From contig JAOAPQ010000596.1 in assembly GCA_025462965.1 (NCBI GenBank), forward strand, positions 1 through 44,038: a DNA stretch of 44,038 nucleotides. The letters are read 5' to 3'. Both the position numbers and the translations under genes were made by a program. The stretch's first letter is position 1. Each line of letters opens with the position of its first letter. Below are positions 40,020 to 44,038 of the stretch, piece after piece. Below the pieces are notes generated by a model. The model was not told the origin of the DNA, ran no database searches, and saw nothing but the letters and a program-made list of their open reading frames with translations. This stretch comes from Bryobacterales bacterium. GTDB lineage: Bacteria > Acidobacteriota > Terriglobia > Bryobacterales > Bryobacteraceae.

Positions 40020-40391
40020 GTGAAAAACGATCGTACGGACAAAGCCGATGTTTTCCAGGGTACTCTTATGCTCCTTGTTCTACGGACTTTGGAGGCTCTT
40101 GGGCCACTTCACGGGTACGGGATCGCGCGCCGAATCGAACAAATCAGCCAGGACCTTCTGCAACTCAACCAGGGCACAATGTACCCTGCTCTCCTTCGAA
40201 TGGAGCAAGAAGGATGGGTTTCGTCCCGGTGGGGAGCCTCGGAAAAGAATCGCAAGGCAAAGTTCTACTCGATCACCGCGGCCGGACGGAAGCAACTGGC
40301 GCAGGAAACGAAGGACTGGCATCGCATGTCTTCGACCATCAATCGATTCCTGGGGCCGATCCGGGATCTTGTGCCAGAGAAGACCTCATGA
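40020..40391 (+). CDS. PadR family transcriptional regulator (acidobacterial type, TIGR03433-like)
   Basis: VKNDRTDKADVFQGTLMLLVLRTLEALGPLHGYGIARRIEQISQDLLQLNQGTMYPALLRMEQEGWVSSRWG.... GTG start at 40020 chosen over the ORF-track start at 39828; ATGA overlap with the permease gene. Confidence 0.9.
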   Translation: MKNDRTDKADVFQGTLMLLVLRTLEALGPLHGYGIARRIEQISQDLLQLNQGTMYPALLRMEQEGWVSSRWGASEKNRKAKFYSITAAGRKQLAQETKDWHRMSSTINRFLGPIRDLVPEKTS

Positions 40392-43057
40392 GTCGGCGGA
40401 GTGTATTTGCCGCACGGTTCCGAGGCTTGTTTGTCCGAAATCGGCTGGACCGCGAAATGGACGACGAGGTTCGCTTTCATCTGGAAATGCAGGCTGAGGA
40501 CAATCTGCGAACAGGGATGAGTCCTCTCGATGCACACTATGCCGCGATACGCAGCTTTGGAGGAGTGGAGCCGATGAGGGAAGTCTACAGGGAGCAGCGG
40601 AGCCTTCCGCTGATCGAAAGGACGCTCCAGGACGTTCGCTATGCGCTTCGAACGATGCGTGGGAGTCCCGCGTTTACAGTTGCGGCCATTCTGACCCTGG
40701 CGCTGGGTATAGGCGCCAATACCACGATTTTCCATGTGCTCGACGTGGTTGTGTTGCGGCCGCTCCCGGTGCGCGATCCAGATGGATTGGTCCTCCTGCA
40801 AGGTGTCAGCAACGGCAAGCAGGTGGGCTTCAGTTATCCGTTGTTCCGTGAGATGTCGGCGCGTCAACACGAGGTGGAGGGCATGTTCGCGGCATACGAC
40901 TTTCCCGTTCATACCGCGACGCTTCAGGATTCCGTTACGTTGAGTCCGGTGAGCGCGCGTCTGGCCACAGGTGGATACTTCCGGCTACTCGGCGTTAACG
41001 CGCGACCCGGCCGCACATTTACTGAGGAGGACGACGCGCCATCGGCGCAGCCGGTCGCTGTGATCAGTTATGGTTTCTGGCAGCGGGCTTTCGCCGGCAG
41101 AACAGACGCGATCGGGCAGCGGCTGCATATCAACAACACGGTCATCACAGTGGTTGGCGTGACTCCGCCCGAGTTTTTCGGAGAGCGCATGGGATCCGTT
41201 CCCGACGTTTGGCTGCCCATCAGCCTGGCGCGACGCGTAGAGGCGTCTAACTGGCTGGATCAACCGGGTTGGGGACTCCTCTCGCCAATGGCGCGTCTGC
41301 GGCCGGGTATTTCGCGCGAGCAGGCACAGGCAGCGCTCAATGTGCTCTACGCGCAAATGGGCGACATTATGTTCAATGGGGAGAAAACAAAGCAAATCCA
41401 TTTGGATGTGAAGCCGGGCAGCCAGGGAATTCGGGAGATTCGCGAAAAATTCTCAAGTCCGCTCTGGCTGTTGATGGGGATTGTCGGATTGGTGGTTCTA
41501 ATCGCCTGTTGCAATCTGGCCAACCTGCTGCTTGCACGGGGGGAAGCTCGTTCCCACGAGATCGGCGTAAGACTGGCGCTGGGTGCAGGGCGAACCCGGC
41601 TGGTACGGCAGTTGCTTACGGAGAGCCTGCTGCTCGCTATTCTCGGGGGCCTCCTGGGAATCGGTTTCGCGGTGTTTGGCTCGCGCGAGTTGGTTGCGTT
41701 AGCTTCAAGCGGGCCTGGATCGGGAATTGCGCTTCAAATGGATTGGCGCGTCCTCTGCTTCACGGCCGGGCTTTGCGTTCTTACGACCGGTATCTTCGGG
41801 CTCGCGCCCGCGTTGTTGGCCACCAAAATCGATTTGCAGCCAACTCTGCAGGCTAACCGGCGGACGCAGAGCGGAAGCCATTCGGCGCAGGTGTTGGCAA
41901 AGGGGTTTGTGGTTGCACAGGTTGCGGTTTCACTATTGCTTTTAGCCGGCGCTTCCGTTCTGGTGCGATCGTTCTGGAATCTGACACATCAGGATTTTGG
42001 GTATCGGCAAGAGGGGGTACTGATGCTGCGGTTGCCATTCGATATCTCCAATTTCAGACAGACGAGGAATGCAGCTTTTTGCGACACGATTGTGCAGCGA
42101 ATGAGCAAACTTTCCGGTGTGAGGTCGGCGGCATTGGCGGGCTCAGGGCTACTCGACAGCCTGCAGAAGATGGGAAAGGTGGCTCTTCCGAATCGCGTTC
42201 CGCAGGGTGGCGATCAGGCGCGATACGTCTCTGTGTCACCGCATTATTTTGAGGCCATGGGTATTCCGATCATTGCGGGCCGTCCAATCACGGACCGGGA
42301 CCGCATCGCAACGGAGAGGGTTGCGGTGATCAGCGAAACGGCCTCACGCCGGCTTTTTGGGTCTGATAATCCGGCGGGACTTTTCTTTTCAGACGGAGAT
42401 AGCTTCGATGCGAAACATTCGATTCAGATTGTCGGAGTGGCGCGTGATGTACGATTCTCGGGACCTCGGGAGCCATTCGGAGTCGTAGTATTTGAGGCTC
42501 TGTGGCAGTCGCCGGCGCCGCTCGGTGCGGTGGTGTTGCGGACGGCGGGAGACCCAAAGCTGTTAGCGAAGCCAGCTCTGGCTGCTCTGCGCGAGGTTGC
42601 GCCCAACCTGAAAATTACGGGCGCCCTGTCTCTGACGGAACTCCTGGAATCAAAGCTGGGACAAGAACACATGATGGCTCTGCTCTCGGGCGCCTTCGGG
42701 ACGCTGGCGCTCCTGCTGGCAGGTGTCGGTCTCTACGGAGTTATAGCCTACGCGGTGGAGCGACGCACGAAGGAGATTGGTGTACGACTGGCGCTCGGCG
42801 CGAACCAGCGCCAGGTCATCGTGTTGTTGCTGCGCGAACTCCTGCTCTTGGTCTCGATGGGCCTGGCCATTGGGGGCGCCGCGATCCTCGTGCTGGGACC
42901 GTGGGTGCGGGCTCTGCTCTTCGGCCTCAGTCCGTACGATCCGATCATGTTGAGTCTTTCGGGCGCGCTGCTGGTGACAGTGGCGTTGTTCGCGGGATAT
43001 CTTGCCACCCATCGTGCCGCGCGGCTTAACCCTCTCGATGCGCTGCGTCAGGGGTGA
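40388..43057 (+). CDS. ADOP-type ABC transporter permease (acidobacterial duplicated orphan permease; two FtsX/MacB-like domains)
   Basis: MSRRSVFAARFRGLFVRNRLDREMDDEVRFHLEMQAEDNLRTGMSPLDAHYAAIRSFGGVEPMRE, LQDVRYALRTMRGSPAFTVAAILTLALGIGANTTIFHVLDVVVLRPLPV, two GEARSHEIGVRLALGAGRTRLVRQLL / ERRTKEIGVRLALGANQRQVIVLLL blocks. The 39896 ORF start is too far upstream. Confidence 0.95.
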   Translation: MSRRSVFAARFRGLFVRNRLDREMDDEVRFHLEMQAEDNLRTGMSPLDAHYAAIRSFGGVEPMREVYREQRSLPLIERTLQDVRYALRTMRGSPAFTVAAILTLALGIGANTTIFHVLDVVVLRPLPVRDPDGLVLLQGVSNGKQVGFSYPLFREMSARQHEVEGMFAAYDFPVHTATLQDSVTLSPVSARLATGGYFRLLGVNARPGRTFTEEDDAPSAQPVAVISYGFWQRAFAGRTDAIGQRLHINNTVITVVGVTPPEFFGERMGSVPDVWLPISLARRVEASNWLDQPGWGLLSPMARLRPGISREQAQAALNVLYAQMGDIMFNGEKTKQIHLDVKPGSQGIREIREKFSSPLWLLMGIVGLVVLIACCNLANLLLARGEARSHEIGVRLALGAGRTRLVRQLLTESLLLAILGGLLGIGFAVFGSRELVALASSGPGSGIALQMDWRVLCFTAGLCVLTTGIFGLAPALLATKIDLQPTLQANRRTQSGSHSAQVLAKGFVVAQVAVSLLLLAGASVLVRSFWNLTHQDFGYRQEGVLMLRLPFDISNFRQTRNAAFCDTIVQRMSKLSGVRSAALAGSGLLDSLQKMGKVALPNRVPQGGDQARYVSVSPHYFEAMGIPIIAGRPITDRDRIATERVAVISETASRRLFGSDNPAGLFFSDGDSFDAKHSIQIVGVARDVRFSGPREPFGVVVFEALWQSPAPLGAVVLRTAGDPKLLAKPALAALREVAPNLKITGALSLTELLESKLGQEHMMALLSGAFGTLALLLAGVGLYGVIAYAVERRTKEIGVRLALGANQRQVIVLLLRELLLLVSMGLAIGGAAILVLGPWVRALLFGLSPYDPIMLSLSGALLVTVALFAGYLATHRAARLNPLDALRQG

Positions 43058-43095
43058 GAGTCGTCTGACACCCGGCGAAGTGTTAGAAGCGAATC

Positions 43096-43716
43096 GTGGT
43101 TCGCCGCCGAAAGTTTAGAGCGCGCGGAAAATTGCTCCTGCCCACGTGCAACACCAGACACGTGCTGTTGGCGGTCCTTTACAACACCGGTGCCCGCATT
43201 CAGGAGGCGCTGGATCTCTCTCCCCAAGCCGTTCGCTGGGAATCGCCGTTCCAGGTTCGACTGCGCGGTAAAGGGCGAAAAGAGCGGCGCTGCCCACTCT
43301 GGCCCGAGACAATCGAACTGCTGAAGGCTCTTTTGAAACGAAAACCTCGCGGGGAGGGCGAACCCATCTTCGTGAATCGGTATGGACATCCTCTTAAGGC
43401 TTCGGGCGTTCGCTTCAAGTTGAAGCAGTATGTGGAGGCCGCAGCCCGGAAGGTACCCTCACTCGCCGGCAAGCGAGTGTCCCCGCATAAGTTTCGACAC
43501 GCCACTGCGGTAAGTCTTGTCGCTGCAGGTGTTGACGTGACCGTGATACGTGACTGGCTGGGACATGAAAGCCTCGACACAACAAACATCTACGCCAGGG
43601 CGAGTTTGGAAACCAAACGCAAGGCTCTGGAGAAAGTAGATTCTTCCGCGCGACCGGCCAAACCTCCACGATGGAAACGGGAGGTGGAGCTGTTGGAGTG
43701 GCTCGACTCGCTCTAA
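43096..43716 (+). CDS. Short tyrosine recombinase/integrase catalytic domain; N-terminal DNA-binding domain apparently missing
   Basis: Catalytic signature present: TGARIQEAL (R), GKGRKERRCPLW (K), HKFRH (HxxR), LGHESLDTTNIYA (H, Y). Only ~35 aa precede the catalytic domain. Confidence 0.88.
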   Translation: MVRRRKFRARGKLLLPTCNTRHVLLAVLYNTGARIQEALDLSPQAVRWESPFQVRLRGKGRKERRCPLWPETIELLKALLKRKPRGEGEPIFVNRYGHPLKASGVRFKLKQYVEAAARKVPSLAGKRVSPHKFRHATAVSLVAAGVDVTVIRDWLGHESLDTTNIYARASLETKRKALEKVDSSARPAKPPRWKREVELLEWLDSL

Positions 43717-43746
43717 GAACACCGGAAATTATCGAGTGGTACACTT

Positions 43747-43778
43747 GGCCGGGCACCTGCACACACAGATGTCCGGCC
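43747..43778 (+). terminator. Candidate intrinsic terminator downstream of recombinase
   Basis: Stem GGCCGGGCA (43747-43755) / TGTCCGGCC (43770-43778), 9 pairs with one G-U, followed by tctttcct. Confidence 0.45.
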
Positions 43779-43812
43779 TCTTTCCTCGCCATTATTGAAA
43801 CCTCGTCATGAG
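43778..43812 (-). repeat. Right inverted repeat of the putative mobile unit
   Basis: Reverse complement CTCATGACGAGGTTTCAATAATGGCGAGGAAAGAG matches the left repeat at 28/35 positions. Confidence 0.75.
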
Positions 43813-44038
43813 CTTAAAGGGCTATTCGGTGAACTGGGTGCCTGTGGAGTCGAGTGTTTTCACTGCGGCCGCGTACCTCAGTAGCAGGCATTTGCTTTAT
43901 TTGAGGTTCCAGAGTGGCGATGTCTATCGCTACTTCGATTTTCCACCGGAACAGTACGATGAGTTCTTCGCGGGCCGAATCTAAGGGCGGCTATTTCGGT
44001 TACAACATTCGTGACCAGTTCCGTTGCGAACGGGTTTC
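43808..44038 (+). pseudogene. KTSC-domain protein with an apparent +1 frameshift; runs off the window
   Basis: MSLKGYSVNWVPVESSVFTAAAYLSSRHLLYLRFQSGDVYRYFDFPPEQYDEFFAGRI* (stop 43982-43984). Dropping one G of the GGG in gcgggccgaa gives FFAAESKGGYFGYNIRDQFRCERV, the expected KTSC C-terminal half. Confidence 0.75.

Larger units (their letters stand above)
39625..43812. mobile_element. Putative IR-bounded unit carrying PadR + ADOP permease + tyrosine recombinase (possible RIT-like element or remnant)
   Basis: Inverted repeats at both ends (28/35), tyrosine recombinase gene just inside the right repeat, two lineage-expanded cargo genes between. Confidence 0.45.

Noticed and set aside
39896-40387. 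N-terminal 164-aa extension of the permease ORF
   Set aside because: Overlaps padR in another frame; the ADOP-typical N-terminus starts at ATG 40388, which overlaps the padR stop (ATGA).
40388-43057. Complete MacB-type ABC exporter
   Set aside because: No ABC ATPase gene lies adjacent in the window; fits the orphan duplicated permease class instead.
1-44038. CRISPR array, anti-phage defence island, or biosynthetic gene cluster
   Set aside because: No regularly spaced repeats with unique spacers, and no Cas, restriction-modification, toxin-antitoxin, NRPS or PKS genes were recognised in the window.

Overview
The 44 kb window is GC-rich and looks like a chromosomal segment from an Acidobacteria (Solibacter/Bryobacter-like) genome. 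That placement is inferred from lineage-typical families: Oar-like TonB receptors, PadR + 'orphan duplicated permease' (ADOP), the acidobacterial VWFA-like domain, DUF1592/DUF1552 pairs, and a Ser/Thr kinase fused to a TolB-like propeller. From left to right it contains: a 5'-truncated hybrid histidine kinase; an aldehyde dehydrogenase; an AraC / TonB receptor / alginate-lyase-like locus; a decayed IS91-type transposase; a Ser/Thr kinase-propeller; gene remnants; a large secreted repeat protein; an M48-like protein that has lost its catalytic Glu; a VCBS + PQQ-dehydrogenase + TonB receptor cluster; two head-to-head paralogous DUF1592-DUF1552 modules, one with an ankyrin gene; a cluster of uncharacterised secreted proteins with tandem paralogs plus a VWA protein; a PadR-ADOP permease pair; a short tyrosine recombinase; and a frameshifted KTSC-domain gene. 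The most interesting observation is a pair of ~35-bp inverted repeats (39625-39659 and 43778-43812, 28/35 matches, each built from two 17-bp-period copies of an ATAATGGCGAGG-like motif). They bracket PadR + ADOP + tyrosine recombinase, suggesting a recombinase-type mobile unit, or its remnant, that carries the lineage-expanded PadR-ADOP pair. No tRNA, rRNA or CRISPR array was found by eye.
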